From Nonomuraea solani (GTDB lineage: Bacteria > Actinomycetota > Actinomycetes > Streptosporangiales > Streptosporangiaceae), in NCBI RefSeq assembly GCF_900108335.1, contig NZ_FNVT01000003.1, positions 186,001 through 250,000 on the forward strand: a stretch of 64,000 bases of DNA. The letters are read 5' to 3'. The notes under the pieces were generated by a model. It made no database searches and was not told where the DNA came from. It saw only the letters and a list, made by a program, of their open reading frames with translations. Positions 35,923-46,167 of the stretch are shown here, piece after piece. How positions within the stretch are numbered: the first letter of the stretch is position 1; the number at the start of each line of letters is the position of its first letter. A program made the translations under genes and the position numbers.

Positions 35923-36659
35923 ACCGCTCCACTGCGGGCCAGCTCGACCGGGCCGTCGTAGCCGCCGCCCGAGGCCTCGTCGAGGACGGTGGCCTGGTCG
36001 TTCCACGGCACGAGGTGGGTGAGCACGAGCCGGCCCACGTCGGCCTTGGCCGCGTGCTCGGCCGCCTGGCGGCCGGTCAGGTGCAGGTCGGGCGGCAGGT
36101 CGGGGCCCTCCACGAACGACGCCTCGCACAGCAGCAGGTCGGCGCCCGCGGCCAGCTTGACCAGCTCGTCGCACTGGCCGGTGTCGCCGGAGTAGGCGAC
36201 GGAGGCGGTGCCGTCGGTGACGCGGAAGCCGTACGCCTCGACGGGGTGGTTGACCAGGCCGGCGGTGAGGACGAAGGGCCCGATCTCGTACGAGCCCGCC
36301 GTCAGGGGCACGAACTCGAACGCCGTCTCCAGGCCCGGCTCCTCCGGCATGCCGTACGCGGCCGCCAGCCGGGCGGGGGCGTCGGCGGGGGCGTAGACGG
36401 GCACGGTGGGGTAGGGCGCCTCCGGGCCGTAGGTGCGGGCCACGTGGTAGCCGCAGATGTCGAGGCAATGGTCGGCGTGCAGATGCGACAGGCAGATCGC
36501 GTCCACGTCGTACAGGCCGATATGGCGTTGCAGCGCGCCCAGCGAGCCGCTGCCGAAGTCGAGCAGCATCCTGAATCCGTCCGCTTCGACGAGGTAGCAG
36601 GACGCGGGGCTGTCAGGCCCGGGATAGCTGCCCGAGCATCCGACGATGGTCACCTTCAT
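35907..36659 (-). CDS. Metallo-beta-lactamase-fold hydrolase, Rv1339-like cyclic nucleotide phosphodiesterase
   Basis: A 250-residue hydrolase with the metal motif [10 protein letters not shown] and later ligands ([17 protein letters not shown]). It sits directly after murI, as Rv1339 does in Mycobacterium tuberculosis, where that protein is reported as an atypical cAMP phosphodiesterase. That function is transferred by synteny and similarity and is an inference. Its ATG overlaps the murI stop. No signal peptide is present, so it is cytoplasmic. Confidence 0.88.
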   Translation of the reverse strand: MKVTIVGCSGSYPGPDSPASCYLVEADGFRMLLDFGSGSLGALQRHIGLYDVDAICLSHLHADHCLDICGYHVARTYGPEAPYPTVPVYAPADAPARLAAAYGMPEEPGLETAFEFVPLTAGSYEIGPFVLTAGLVNHPVEAYGFRVTDGTASVAYSGDTGQCDELVKLAAGADLLLCEASFVEGPDLPPDLHLTGRQAAEHAAKADVGRLVLTHLVPWNDQATVLDEASGGGYDGPVELARSGAVYDLA

Positions 36660-37480
36660 GTGGGCCTCCCGTTAAAGGTAGTACCCCCCACTGGTGCGAC
36701 TTCGACCACATCGATCTCCGGGCCCAGGAAACGTCGCCCGAGCCGGGCGAAGAGCAGGGAATCGCCGGTGGCCAGGAAGCGATGCCGGGGGGTGACCTCG
36801 CCTCCCGCCGCCAGACCGCGGTCGTGCAGGATCCGATAGACGTCCTTGGCCGTCTCGTCGGCGCTGGAAACCAGCGTGACCCCGTCACCGGTGACGTAGG
36901 AAAGGGCGCCGGTGAGCAGCGGGTAGTGGGTGCAGCCGAGGATGAGAGTGTCGCACCCGGCGGCCCTGATGGGCGCCAGGTAGTCGCGCACGACCTCGAT
37001 GAGCTGGTCGCTCATCGTCTCTCCTCGTTCGACGTACTCCACCAGGCGTGGGGCGGCCACGCCGGTGAGCTCTACGTCGGGTGCCGCGGTGAAGGCGTCG
37101 TGATAGGCCATGGAGTCGATCGTGGCCCTGGTCGCGATCACGCCCACTCTGCCGTTGCGGGTGGCCCGTACCGCGCGCCTGGTGGCCGGCTGGATCACCT
37201 CGACGACCGGGACGTCGTAACGCTCACGCGCGTCGCGCAGCACGGCGGAGCTGGCGCTGTTGCACGCGATCACGAGCATCTTGACGTCCTGCTCGACGAG
37301 GTGGTCCATCACCTCCAGGGCGTAGGCGCGAAGCTCCGCGATGCGCTTCGGCCCGTACGGCTGATGGGCCGTGTCGGCCACGTAAGTGATCGATTCGTGG
37401 GGTAGCTGGTCGATGATCGCCCGGGCGACCGTCAAACCGCCGACCCCGCTGTCGAAGATCCCAATACTCGCGTCCGGCAC
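36656..37480 (-). CDS. murI: Glutamate racemase
   Basis: A 274-residue cytosolic enzyme that makes D-glutamate for peptidoglycan. Motifs are [13 protein letters not shown] at the N-terminus and the two catalytic cysteines in [10 protein letters not shown] and LGCTHYPLL. It is coupled by ATGA to the metallo-hydrolase gene downstream. Confidence 0.97.
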   Translation of the reverse strand: MPDASIGIFDSGVGGLTVARAIIDQLPHESITYVADTAHQPYGPKRIAELRAYALEVMDHLVEQDVKMLVIACNSASSAVLRDARERYDVPVVEVIQPATRRAVRATRNGRVGVIATRATIDSMAYHDAFTAAPDVELTGVAAPRLVEYVERGETMSDQLIEVVRDYLAPIRAAGCDTLILGCTHYPLLTGALSYVTGDGVTLVSSADETAKDVYRILHDRGLAAGGEVTPRHRFLATGDSLLFARLGRRFLGPEIDVVEVAPVGGTTFNGRPT

Positions 37481-37583
37481 GCTCTAGAGGGTAGGCGACC
37501 TGCGCGATCAACACTGCGTAAGAATGCTCACAGGTGCGACACGTGAGCTTGATGCGATGTTGTCTTGGTCACACCCGGCCCTG

Positions 37584-38375
37584 TCAGCCCCTCCCGACGC
37601 GCGCCAGCTGGCGTGCCTGGGCCACCAGCCGGCCGGTCGAGTCGCGCACCTCGACCTCCTCGTCGAACCAGCCGTCGGAGACCAGGCGGCCGCTGCCGAG
37701 CAGCGTGAGCCAGCCGGGCGCGGGCAGGGCGCGCAGGTGCCAGGTGAGGTCCACGGTGGGCGCCCAGCCGCGCGCGCCGGCCGAGAACACCACGGGCGGC
37801 AGCGCGTCCACGGCCAGGGCCAGCACGTACGGGTCGGGGTCCTGGGGCTCGGTCATCCTGAAGTACGCCCGCGACTCGGGCCGGCCGGTGGGCTCGCCCT
37901 TCAGCCAGCCGATCGTGGGCGGGTCGAAGCGCAGGTCCATCTGGGCGTTCAGGGTCATGCCGGACTCGGGCTTGGGGTCGGGCAGCTTGACGCAGTCGTC
38001 GAGCCCCGGCATCTCATAAGCCGATTTTTCGGCATAAATTGGCTCGACCTCCTGCAGCGTGGCGGTCGTCACCAGCCCCTCGATCTTCGCCACACCGTCC
38101 TGCACCAGCGTGACCCTCGCGAACGCGGCCGTCCTGCCCGCCTTCAGCGGCTCCACCCGCACCTGCGCGGGCCCGGCCACCGGCGCCTTCAGGAACTGCG
38201 AGGTCTGGCTCACCGGGTGCTCGAACGGCGACGCGTCCACCGCCGCGCGCAGGATCACGGCCATCAGATAGCCGCCGTTGAGCGGCCCGCCGATCGCGTA
38301 ACCGGGATCGAGACAAACGTCATAGGTGTGCTCATCGACCCTGATCGCCTGCGTCGCCTCGTCGAACTTCGTCAT
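37584..38375 (-). CDS. Acyl-CoA thioesterase, double hot-dog family
   Basis: A 263-residue TesB-like protein. The first hot-dog domain carries AIGGPLNGGYLMAVILRA; the second contains VDLTWHLRALPAPGWL. These proteins hydrolyse acyl-CoA thioesters; chain preference is unknown. It is divergent from the PRC-barrel-like gene, with a perfect palindrome between them that probably controls one or both. Confidence 0.85.
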   Translation of the reverse strand: MTKFDEATQAIRVDEHTYDVCLDPGYAIGGPLNGGYLMAVILRAAVDASPFEHPVSQTSQFLKAPVAGPAQVRVEPLKAGRTAAFARVTLVQDGVAKIEGLVTTATLQEVEPIYAEKSAYEMPGLDDCVKLPDPKPESGMTLNAQMDLRFDPPTIGWLKGEPTGRPESRAYFRMTEPQDPDPYVLALAVDALPPVVFSAGARGWAPTVDLTWHLRALPAPGWLTLLGSGRLVSDGWFDEEVEVRDSTGRLVAQARQLARVGRG

Positions 38376-38404
38376 CCGTGCCTATCCCATCTCCGGAACC
38401 ATAT

Positions 38405-38421
38405 TCTAGAGGCACTCTAGA
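38405..38421. promoter_or_regulatory. TCTAGAG-gca-CTCTAGA operator between thioesterase and PRC-like gene
   Basis: A perfect 7-bp inverted repeat with a 3-bp centre lies 30 bp upstream of the thioesterase start. It extends to 11-bp arms with two mismatches. The shape fits a TetR-type fatty-acyl regulator site; no regulator gene is adjacent. Confidence 0.55.
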
Positions 38422-38480
38422 GCATTCGCCCATCAGCGTGCCTACCTGCGAAAACGTGATTCGCCTGAGAAAGTTCGATC

Positions 38481-38807
38481 ATGGCAAGTGTCACCGAACT
38501 CATCGGTCAGTCCCTTTGGGACTCCAACGGGGTGTGGGTCGGTTTCGTGGTGGACATCCGGGTAGTCAGGCACCGGGGCGAGCTCCAGCAGAGCCACACC
38601 GTCTACGGGCTGGTCGTCTCCAGCCGGCGCGCCCCGCTCCTGCTGGGCCTCCTGCGCGACGCTCAGGGCCGCTCGACGTGGCTCTCGCGGGCGCTGGCGC
38701 GCCTGGTCTACGCAGGGTGCACATTCGTGCCGTGGGAGAACGTCGCCGACTACGGCGATGGCGAGGTCCACATCGATGTGCTCAGGAAGGAGCTCAATAG
38801 GGTCTGA
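38481..38807 (+). CDS. Small PRC-barrel-like protein
   Basis: A 108-residue protein whose first half (SVTELIGQSLWDSNGVWVGFVVDIRVV) looks like a PRC-barrel strand pattern. The C-terminal part (VADYGDGEVHIDVLRKEL) is also barrel-like. No membrane segment is present. Precise role unknown; PRC-barrel proteins often bind RNA or act in photosynthetic and ribosome-maturation contexts. Confidence 0.65.
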   Translation: MASVTELIGQSLWDSNGVWVGFVVDIRVVRHRGELQQSHTVYGLVVSSRRAPLLLGLLRDAQGRSTWLSRALARLVYAGCTFVPWENVADYGDGEVHIDVLRKELNRV

Positions 38808-38892
38808 AACCGACTTCAGCACATTGCAAGCGCTCGTCTAGCAACATCAGCTACCTTCTCTGTGGTCAAAAGTCCACATTGTGAGTTGAGTG

Positions 38893-40749
38893 ATGTCTGC
38901 GAATAATCCCCCCTATGGCCAGGATCCAGACCGGACCACGGCGTACAACTGGAACCAGGGGCAGCAGCCGGAGAACCCGCCGACGGCGCAGTATCCGGGG
39001 CAGCCCTATCCGCCGCAGCAGCAGCCGTACCAGCAGCAGCAGCCTTACGGCCAGCAGTCGTACGACCAGCAGTCCGCGTACGGGCAGGGAGGGCAGCAGG
39101 CGTCCTACGGCGGCCAGCAGCCCAATTACGGTGCCCAGCCTGGACAGCAGCCTTCTTATGACCCCCAGTACGGCCAGCAGAGCCAGCAGAATTGGCAGCA
39201 GGCCCAGGGCGGCTGGCAACAGCAACAGCAGCCCCAGCAAGGTTGGCAGCAGCAGGACCAGTACGCCCAAGGCGGCGGCTGGCAGCAGCAGGGCCCCGAG
39301 GGTTTCGGCCCGGCCGAGCCCGCCAAGAAGGGCCGCAAGAACTGGGTGATCGCCATCGCGGCGGCGCTCGCCGTGGTCGTCCTCGGCGGCGGCGCGGTGT
39401 GGGCCGTGGGCGCCTTCGGCGGCGGCGGCACGCAGCCGAACGACGTCCTGCCCGCCAACTCGATCGCCTACGCCCGGATCGACCTCGACCCGGCCGCGAA
39501 CCAGAAGCTGGCGCTGTTCCAGCTCGCCAGGAAGTTCACGGTCACCAAGGACTCCTTCTCCGGCGAGGACCCGCGCCAGGCGCTGTTCAACCAGCTCAAC
39601 GATGGCGACGACAAGGTCGACTTCGCCAAGGACGTCGACCCGTGGCTGGGCAGCCGCATCGGCTTCGCCGCCGTTCCCTCCGGCAAGGAGGAGCCCGACT
39701 TCGCGGTGGCCGTCCAGGTCAAGGACCAGGAGCTGGCCAAGGCCGGTCTCGCCAAGCTCATGAAGGGCGAGAAGTACGGCGTCGCCTTCCGTGAGGACTA
39801 CGCGCTGCTGAGCTCCACGCAGGAGCTGGCGACTAAGTTCGCGCAGGGCGAGGGCAGCCTGTCCGACAACAGTGAGTTCAGCGACGACATGGGCGCCGTC
39901 GGCGAGCAGGGCGTGCTGTCGTTCTGGGCTGACATGGGCGGTCTGCTCGACCTGGCCAAGAAGACCGTCTCCACCGAGCAGCAGGCGGCCCTCGACAAGG
40001 TCAAGGACGCCCGGTTCGCCGGCGCGCTGCGCTTCGACAGCGCGTACGTGGAGCTGGCCGGTGTCGTGAGGGGCGCCCAGGGCATGGCTCCCGAGGGCGA
40101 CCTGCCCGTCGCCAACCTCGGCACCCTGCCGGCCAGCACGGCCGGCGCCCTGTCGGTCTCGGGCCTCGACCAGGTCGTCACCAAGCAGTGGGCCGAGATC
40201 GAGAAGCAGGCCAAGGCCTCCGGCAGCACCGAGATCACGCAGCTCTTCGAGCAGGCCAAGACCCAGTTCGGCCTGAACCTGCCGGGTGACCTGGCCACGT
40301 TCCTCGGCCAGAACTTCACGGTCGCCGTGGACAGCGAGGGCCTGGACAGCGACCAGGTCAAGGGTGGCGTGCGTATCGCGACCGACCCGGCCAAGGCGCA
40401 GGCCATCCTCGACAAGGTCACCAAGGCGCTGAGCCAGGGTGGCGCCGCCCCGCAGATCGCCAAGCAGTCCGGCGACGGCGTCTTCACGGTGGCGACGACC
40501 GACGAGTACGCCAAGAAGCTGGCCGAGGAGGGCACGCTCGGCGACTCGGAGACGTTCCAGACGGCGATCCCCAACGCGGGTGAGGCCAACTACGCGCTCT
40601 TCGTGGACCTGGACAAGGTCGAGAAGCTCTACCTGCAGTCCATGCAGGGCGACGACAAGGCCAACGCCCAGGTGCTGCGGGCCGTCGGGCTCAGCGGCAC
40701 GCAGAGCGACACCGAGGCGGCGTTCTCACTCCGCCTGCTGTTCAACTAG
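38893..40749 (+). CDS. DUF3352 protein with Gln-rich N-terminus and one membrane helix
   Basis: A 618-residue protein. The first 135 residues are a low-complexity Gln/Tyr/Gly/Pro region with many PYGQQ-like units. A single membrane helix follows (about residues 153-175, WVIAIAAALAVVVLGGGAVW). The large outer domain (about 180-618) is of the DUF3352 type, seen in actinobacterial envelopes. Function unknown. Start chosen as the ATG at 38893; the GTG one codon earlier is equivalent. A strong terminator follows. Confidence 0.85.
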   Translation: MSANNPPYGQDPDRTTAYNWNQGQQPENPPTAQYPGQPYPPQQQPYQQQQPYGQQSYDQQSAYGQGGQQASYGGQQPNYGAQPGQQPSYDPQYGQQSQQNWQQAQGGWQQQQQPQQGWQQQDQYAQGGGWQQQGPEGFGPAEPAKKGRKNWVIAIAAALAVVVLGGGAVWAVGAFGGGGTQPNDVLPANSIAYARIDLDPAANQKLALFQLARKFTVTKDSFSGEDPRQALFNQLNDGDDKVDFAKDVDPWLGSRIGFAAVPSGKEEPDFAVAVQVKDQELAKAGLAKLMKGEKYGVAFREDYALLSSTQELATKFAQGEGSLSDNSEFSDDMGAVGEQGVLSFWADMGGLLDLAKKTVSTEQQAALDKVKDARFAGALRFDSAYVELAGVVRGAQGMAPEGDLPVANLGTLPASTAGALSVSGLDQVVTKQWAEIEKQAKASGSTEITQLFEQAKTQFGLNLPGDLATFLGQNFTVAVDSEGLDSDQVKGGVRIATDPAKAQAILDKVTKALSQGGAAPQIAKQSGDGVFTVATTDEYAKKLAEEGTLGDSETFQTAIPNAGEANYALFVDLDKVEKLYLQSMQGDDKANAQVLRAVGLSGTQSDTEAAFSLRLLFN

Positions 40750-40760
40750 TAGCTCACGCA

Positions 40761-40797
40761 AAAGGGGCGGCCGGTCGCATCGACCGGCCGCCCCTTT
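40761..40797. terminator. Bidirectional hairpin terminator
   Basis: Perfect 17-bp arms (AAAGGGGCGGCCGGTCG / CGACCGGCCGCCCCTTT) with a 3-nt loop, between the convergent DUF3352 and cysM genes. The A/T ends give a short U-run in either direction. Confidence 0.9.
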
Positions 40798-40803
40798 CGT
40801 GGC

Positions 40804-42025
<1,222 letters not shown>

Positions 42026-42055
42026 CGCGCTCAGTCTCCTCAGTCAGGTCGTCGT

Positions 42056-42079
42056 CCCATCGGGGGCAACACCGATGGG
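42056..42079 (-). promoter_or_regulatory. Hairpin in the mec-cysO leader
   Basis: CCCATCGG/CCGATGGG, an 8-bp perfect stem with an 8-nt loop, lies between the small ORF stop and the cysO ribosome site. It may act as an attenuator, a processing site or a translational control element for cysO-cysM. Confidence 0.5.
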
Positions 42080-42096
42080 TTGATACGGATTCCGAG

Positions 42097-42168
42097 TCAC
42101 GGACAGTCGTACACGACGACAGCCGGAGTATGCGCAAAGAGATAGCTCTGCACCGGCCTGACCATCAT
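42097..42168 (-). CDS. 23-residue ORF translationally coupled to mec (possible leader peptide)
   Basis: The ATG at 42168 overlaps the mec stop (ATGA), and a second ATG follows at once. The peptide MMVRPVQSYLFAHTPAVVV then ends YDCP, with a single Cys two codons before the stop. Below the ORF stop lies a hairpin and then cysO. The layout recalls cysteine-responsive leader ORFs, in which ribosome stalling at a late Cys codon alters downstream expression. It may equally be a chance frame. Confidence 0.4.
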   Translation of the reverse strand: MMVRPVQSYLFAHTPAVVVYDCP

Positions 42169-42566
42169 GGGAGAAACCTTACCTCTTCCTCGGTGATCTC
42201 CCCATCGAGGATCCGGTACGAGCGGAACTCCACCTCGGCCTCGTCCCGCGTGGAGACCAGGACGTAGTGGGCCTCGGGCTCGGAGGCGTAGGACACGTCG
42301 GTGCGCGACGGGTACGCCTCGGTGGCCGTGTGGGAGTGGTAGATCACGACGGGCTCCTCGTCGCGGTCGTCCATCTCACGCCAGACCCGGAACTGCTCCA
42401 TCGAGTCGAAGCGGTAGAAGGTCGGGGAACGCTCGGCGTTCTCCATCGGGACGAACCGCTCGGGAACCCCGTTCTTACCCGCGATAACGCCGCACGCCTC
42501 ATCGGGGTGATCCGCCCGGGCATGGGCGACGATCTTGTCCACCAGTTCCTGCGAGATCGACAGCAT
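42165..42566 (-). CDS. mec: Mec+ JAMM metallopeptidase releasing cysteine from CysO
   Basis: A 133-residue zinc peptidase of the Mov34/JAMM fold. The motif YHSHTATEAYPSRTD gives the His-x-His...Asp metal ligands, and a Glu lies upstream in the fold. In Mycobacterium tuberculosis it cleaves the CysO-cysteine adduct to free cysteine. It starts 9 bp after the DUF2017 stop, within the clpS-cysM operon. Confidence 0.94.
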   Translation of the reverse strand: MLSISQELVDKIVAHARADHPDEACGVIAGKNGVPERFVPMENAERSPTFYRFDSMEQFRVWREMDDRDEEPVVIYHSHTATEAYPSRTDVSYASEPEAHYVLVSTRDEAEVEFRSYRILDGEITEEEVRFLP

Positions 42567-42575
42567 GCCCGGAAA

Positions 42576-43100
42576 TTACCAGAGGGCGCGAACCAGGCTG
42601 TCCTGCAGGTAGGTCAGCCAGTCGTAGGTGACGTAGGCCGGGTATCGCGGGTCGTCCTCGGACATCATCGCGATCTCGTCGTGGATCTCCTCGGTCACGT
42701 CGAGCTTGGTGCCGAGCGTGAGCCGCAGGTCGTTGAACGCGCGCAGCCACGCCTGCGCCTGCTCGGCCGTCAGCTCCGCGCGCCCCGACCTGGCGGTGTC
42801 GTGGACGGTCTGCGCGTCGGCCCTCTTGCCGTCGCGCAGCGTGGCCTCGGTGTAGCGGCGGAACTCGGCCGCCTCCTTCTCGTCCTGGTAGGCCGACGGG
42901 AACAACCTGGCCAGCACCGGATCCGACGGCACCACGCTGTCGCCGATGCCCAGCGCCCGCTCCAGCGGGTCGTCGCTGGTCTGCCCAGGGGACACCAGGC
43001 CGAGCATCATGGAGACGAGCGAGCGCAGCAGCGAGACCTCCGCGGCCTCGAACTCCGCGATGACGCCGCCGTTCTTGCCCCGCGAGAACCCCGAACTCAC
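42576..43100 (-). CDS. DUF2017 protein
   Basis: A 174-residue helical protein of the DUF2017 family. It begins SSGFSRGKNGGVIAEFEAAEVSLLRSLV and contains LRLTLGTKLDVTEE near the C-terminus. It is always near clpS and the cysO genes in actinobacteria; function unknown. The GTG at 43100 fits the family N-terminus and follows GAGG by 8 nt; the longer frame to 43229 runs into clpS. Confidence 0.88.
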   Translation of the reverse strand: MSSGFSRGKNGGVIAEFEAAEVSLLRSLVSMMLGLVSPGQTSDDPLERALGIGDSVVPSDPVLARLFPSAYQDEKEAAEFRRYTEATLRDGKRADAQTVHDTARSGRAELTAEQAQAWLRAFNDLRLTLGTKLDVTEEIHDEIAMMSEDDPRYPAYVTYDWLTYLQDSLVRALW

Positions 43101-43140
43101 CGGCGCCGCCTCACTCGTCTGCTCGACCTTCTCGATCTGC

Positions 43141-43434
43141 TCATTTGACTGAATCCGGTTGTACCGTCGCCCACAAGCCGTAGGAGTGGAGAATCTGCAC
43201 ATCGCGTTCCATCTCTTCGCGCGTGCCACTGGACACGACCGCTTTGCCCTTGTGATGTACGTCCATCATGAGCTTCTCGGCCTTCTCTTTCGTGTAACCG
43301 AAGACCGTTTGGAAGACATAGGTCACGTAGGACATGAGGTTGACCGGGTCGTTCCAGACGATGGTCACCCACGGCAGATCGGGCCGGACGTCCGATGACG
43401 GACGCTCAACGGCGATTGGAGCGGTGCTACCCAC
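43141..43434 (-). CDS. clpS: ATP-dependent protease adaptor ClpS
   Basis: A 97-residue N-end-rule adaptor for ClpAP/ClpC. The core [19 protein letters not shown] and the helix [18 protein letters not shown] are diagnostic. The GTG start at 43434 is 40 bp from the divergent pncB start, so the two share a promoter region. Confidence 0.95.
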   Translation of the reverse strand: MGSTAPIAVERPSSDVRPDLPWVTIVWNDPVNLMSYVTYVFQTVFGYTKEKAEKLMMDVHHKGKAVVSSGTREEMERDVQILHSYGLWATVQPDSVK

Positions 43435-43474
43435 ATCCCCGAGTCTGCCCTATCTGGGCCGTAGTCTTCGAGTC

Positions 43475-44764
43475 GTGAGAATGACCATGAGCACTGCGTT
43501 GCTCACAGATCACTATGAGCTGACGATGCTGCAGGCCGCTCTCCGGAGCGGCGCGGCGCACCGGCGCGCGGTCTTCGAGGTGTTCGCCAGGCACCTTCCT
43601 GGGGGTCGCCGATACGGTGTCGTCGCTGGTACGGGACGTGTCCTGGACGCCGTCGAACGCTTCCGGTTCGGTGACGAGGAACTCACCTTTCTGCGCGAGC
43701 ACCACGTCGTGGACGAGGCCACTCTGGCGTTTCTGGCCGATTACCGGTTTTCCGGAAACATCTGCGGCTATCGCGAGGGCGACGTCTACTTCCCCGCCTC
43801 CCCGATCATGGTGGTGGAGGGCACGTTCGCGGAGGCCGTCCTGCTGGAGACGGTCGTGCTGTCGATCCTGAACCACGACTGCGCCATCGCCTCGGCGGCC
43901 TCGCGGATGACGAACGCGGCGGGTAAACGGCCGCTCATCGAGATGGGCTCGCGCCGGACGCACGAGAGCTCCGCCGTGGCCGCCGCGCGGGCCGCGTACA
44001 TCGCGGGGTTCGCCTCGACCTCCAACCTCATGGCCGGGCACGCGTACGGGGTGCCCACGGCCGGCACGGCGGCGCACGCGTTCACGCTGCTGCACGACTC
44101 GGAGCGGGAGGCGTTCGAGACCCAGATCGCCTCGTTCGGGCCGGAGACGACGTTGCTGGTGGACACGTACGACGTGGCCGAGGCGGTCCGCACGGCCGTG
44201 GAGCTGGCCGGGCCCAAGCTGGGCGCGGTCCGCATCGACTCGGGCGACCTGGCGGCGGCCGCCCAGGAGGTGCGCGAGCAGCTCGACGCGCTCGGCGCCT
44301 TCAACACCCGCATCCTGGTCACCTCCGATCTCGACGAGTACGCCATCGCCGCGCTCGCCGCCGCCCCCGTGGACGGTTACGGCGTGGGCACGTCCCTGGT
44401 GACCGGTTCCGGCGTGCCGACGGCGGCCCTGGTGTACAAGCTGGTGGCGCGGGAGACGGCGACCGGCAAGCTGGAGCCCGTGGCCAAGCGCTCGGTGGGC
44501 AAGCCGTCGCGCGGGGGCCGTAAGGAGGCGTACCGGCTGCTGGACGAGACGGGCCACTATGACACCGAGCTGATCACCACCGGCGGCCTCGCGCCCGAGG
44601 GCGGCGTCCCGCTGCTGCACGAGCTGGTGCGCGACGGCGAGGTGGTCGGCCGGGAGCCCCTCACCGCCGCCCGCGACCGCCACGCCGCCACCATCGCCAC
44701 CCTCCCTCAGGACGCCCTCCACCTGGGCAGGGGGTACGCGGCGATCCCCACCGAATTCGCCTGA
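43475..44764 (+). CDS. pncB: Nicotinate phosphoribosyltransferase
   Basis: A 429-residue enzyme that makes nicotinate mononucleotide from nicotinate and PRPP with ATP. Motifs are TDHYELTMLQAAL, IEMGSRRTHESS and VRIDSGDL. TAGTCT (43462-43467) sits 7 nt before the GTG at 43475, the spacing of an actinobacterial leaderless start; ATGs at 43481 and 43487 are alternatives. It is followed by nicotinamidase, so the pair salvages NAD precursors. Confidence 0.94.
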   Translation: MRMTMSTALLTDHYELTMLQAALRSGAAHRRAVFEVFARHLPGGRRYGVVAGTGRVLDAVERFRFGDEELTFLREHHVVDEATLAFLADYRFSGNICGYREGDVYFPASPIMVVEGTFAEAVLLETVVLSILNHDCAIASAASRMTNAAGKRPLIEMGSRRTHESSAVAAARAAYIAGFASTSNLMAGHAYGVPTAGTAAHAFTLLHDSEREAFETQIASFGPETTLLVDTYDVAEAVRTAVELAGPKLGAVRIDSGDLAAAAQEVREQLDALGAFNTRILVTSDLDEYAIAALAAAPVDGYGVGTSLVTGSGVPTAALVYKLVARETATGKLEPVAKRSVGKPSRGGRKEAYRLLDETGHYDTELITTGGLAPEGGVPLLHELVRDGEVVGREPLTAARDRHAATIATLPQDALHLGRGYAAIPTEFA

Positions 44765-44779
44765 CGTATCGTGCTGTCT

Positions 44780-45349
44780 ATGGGCACCGCGTTGATCATC
44801 GTCGATGTGCAGAACGACTTCTGCGAGGGCGGCAGCCTGGCCGTGGCCGGGGGCTCGGAGGTGGCGGCCGCGATCACCCGGCACATCACCGACCACGGCT
44901 ATGACCACGTGGTGGCCACCCGCGACTACCACGTCTCCCCCGGAGCCCACTTCTCCGACGCCCCCGACTACGTCTCCACCTGGCCCGCCCACTGCGTGGC
45001 GGGCACGCCGGGCGCCGACTTCCATCCGTCGCTGGACGTGGCGGAGGTGGCGGAGGTGTTCAGCAAGGGGGCCTACGAGGCGGCCTACAGCGGCTTCGAG
45101 GGCACCTCTGGCGACGGGGTCACGCTGGCCGACTGGCTCAACGAGCGCGGGGTGCGCGAGGTCGACGTGGTGGGCATCGCCACCGACCACTGCGTCCGCG
45201 CCACGGCCCTCGACGCGGTCGAGCACGGCCTGGCGGTGCGGGTTTTGCTCGACCTGACGGCCGGCGTGGCGCGCACGACCACGGAGGCGGCCCTGGCTGA
45301 GATGGAGCAGGCCGGCGCCGTCATGCGCGGCGCACCCGCCGTGGGCTGA
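44780..45349 (+). CDS. pncA: Nicotinamidase, isochorismatase family
   Basis: A 189-residue hydrolase that turns nicotinamide into nicotinate. The catalytic Asp is Asp9 in IIVDVQNDF, the catalytic Lys lies in FSKGAY, and Cys lies in GIATDHCVRAT. TATCGT (44767-44772) is 7 nt before the ATG at 44780, which suggests a leaderless transcript overlapping the end of pncB. Its product feeds pncB directly. Confidence 0.93.
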   Translation: MGTALIIVDVQNDFCEGGSLAVAGGSEVAAAITRHITDHGYDHVVATRDYHVSPGAHFSDAPDYVSTWPAHCVAGTPGADFHPSLDVAEVAEVFSKGAYEAAYSGFEGTSGDGVTLADWLNERGVREVDVVGIATDHCVRATALDAVEHGLAVRVLLDLTAGVARTTTEAALAEMEQAGAVMRGAPAVG

Positions 45350-45456
45350 TCGATCCCGCACCCTGGGCAACGCTCAGGCCATGTGATATCGAAGAGGGCG
45401 AACCCTCTCCGAAGTTGAACAACTACGGAGAGCAACAGATTCTTGGAGGTTTCTCC

Positions 45457-45615
45457 ATGCTGGCCCTCTCCCTCGGTCTGGCCTGGCTGCTCCTCGCCCC
45501 CCTCAGCCTGTGGTTGCTGGTCAAGGGCACCAACGCCGAGCGAGCGGGCGCGCTCGTCACGTTAGCCCTGCTGGAGGCCGGGACGATCGCGATGCACGCC
45601 GCCCCGCACGCCTAG
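45457..45615 (+). CDS. Small two-helix membrane protein
   Basis: A 52-residue hydrophobic protein (LALSLGLAWLLLAPLSLWLL then a basic turn and a second helix). GGAGG stands 7 nt before the ATG at 45457. A longer start at TTG 45415 lacks such a site. No family recognised. Confidence 0.6.
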   Translation: MLALSLGLAWLLLAPLSLWLLVKGTNAERAGALVTLALLEAGTIAMHAAPHA

Positions 45616-45618
45616 GCT

Positions 45619-45999
45619 CTAGCCGGGTTGCGCCACCGCCGTCCGCAGGGCGTCGTCGAGCTGGGCGAAGACCTCGAACGCGTGGCGCAGCCCGGTGATC
45701 GACAACACCCGCGCCATGACCCCCTGCACCCCGCCGAGCAGCAGCCTGGTGCCTCTGGCCTCGCAGCGCTGCATGATGTCGACCAGCTCGTTCATGCCCA
45801 TCGAGTCGCAGAACGAGAGCTCACCGAGGTCCAGGATCAGGAAGGGCTTGGGCGGCAGATCCCAGATGCGCTGCAGATGCTCCCTGAGCACCTGCAGCGC
45901 GGTGACATCGAGCTCACCTTCGAGCCTGATGATGATGGCGTTTCGAGAGAGGCCGGAAGTGACGATCAGCGTCGACTTTCCGGGGGCCTCAGACGACAT
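45619..45999 (-). CDS. STAS-domain anti-sigma factor antagonist
   Basis: A 126-residue STAS protein of the SpoIIAA/RsbV type. The phosphorylated Ser lies in FCDSMGMNEL, and RLEGELDVTAL marks the first strand. It should bind an anti-sigma kinase when unphosphorylated and so release a stress sigma factor; no partner gene is adjacent. Start at ATG 45999, with AAGGA upstream; the ORF could extend to 46029. Confidence 0.88.
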   Translation of the reverse strand: MSSEAPGKSTLIVTSGLSRNAIIIRLEGELDVTALQVLREHLQRIWDLPPKPFLILDLGELSFCDSMGMNELVDIMQRCEARGTRLLLGGVQGVMARVLSITGLRHAFEVFAQLDDALRTAVAQPG

Positions 46000-46167
46000 G
46001 GGCAAGGTCCTTCTGCGTATCCAAGACAAGCCAAGAGTGGTTGTTGCCGATTACGTCGAGCTTCTAACAGGAGGCCACTGCTCTGTGGCCAAACGCGCAG
46101 AGTCGCGCGAGGTAGTCGCCGTCGATCCGCGCGCAGCGCTGGGGGGACGCGCCGCGCGCGACCGCGT

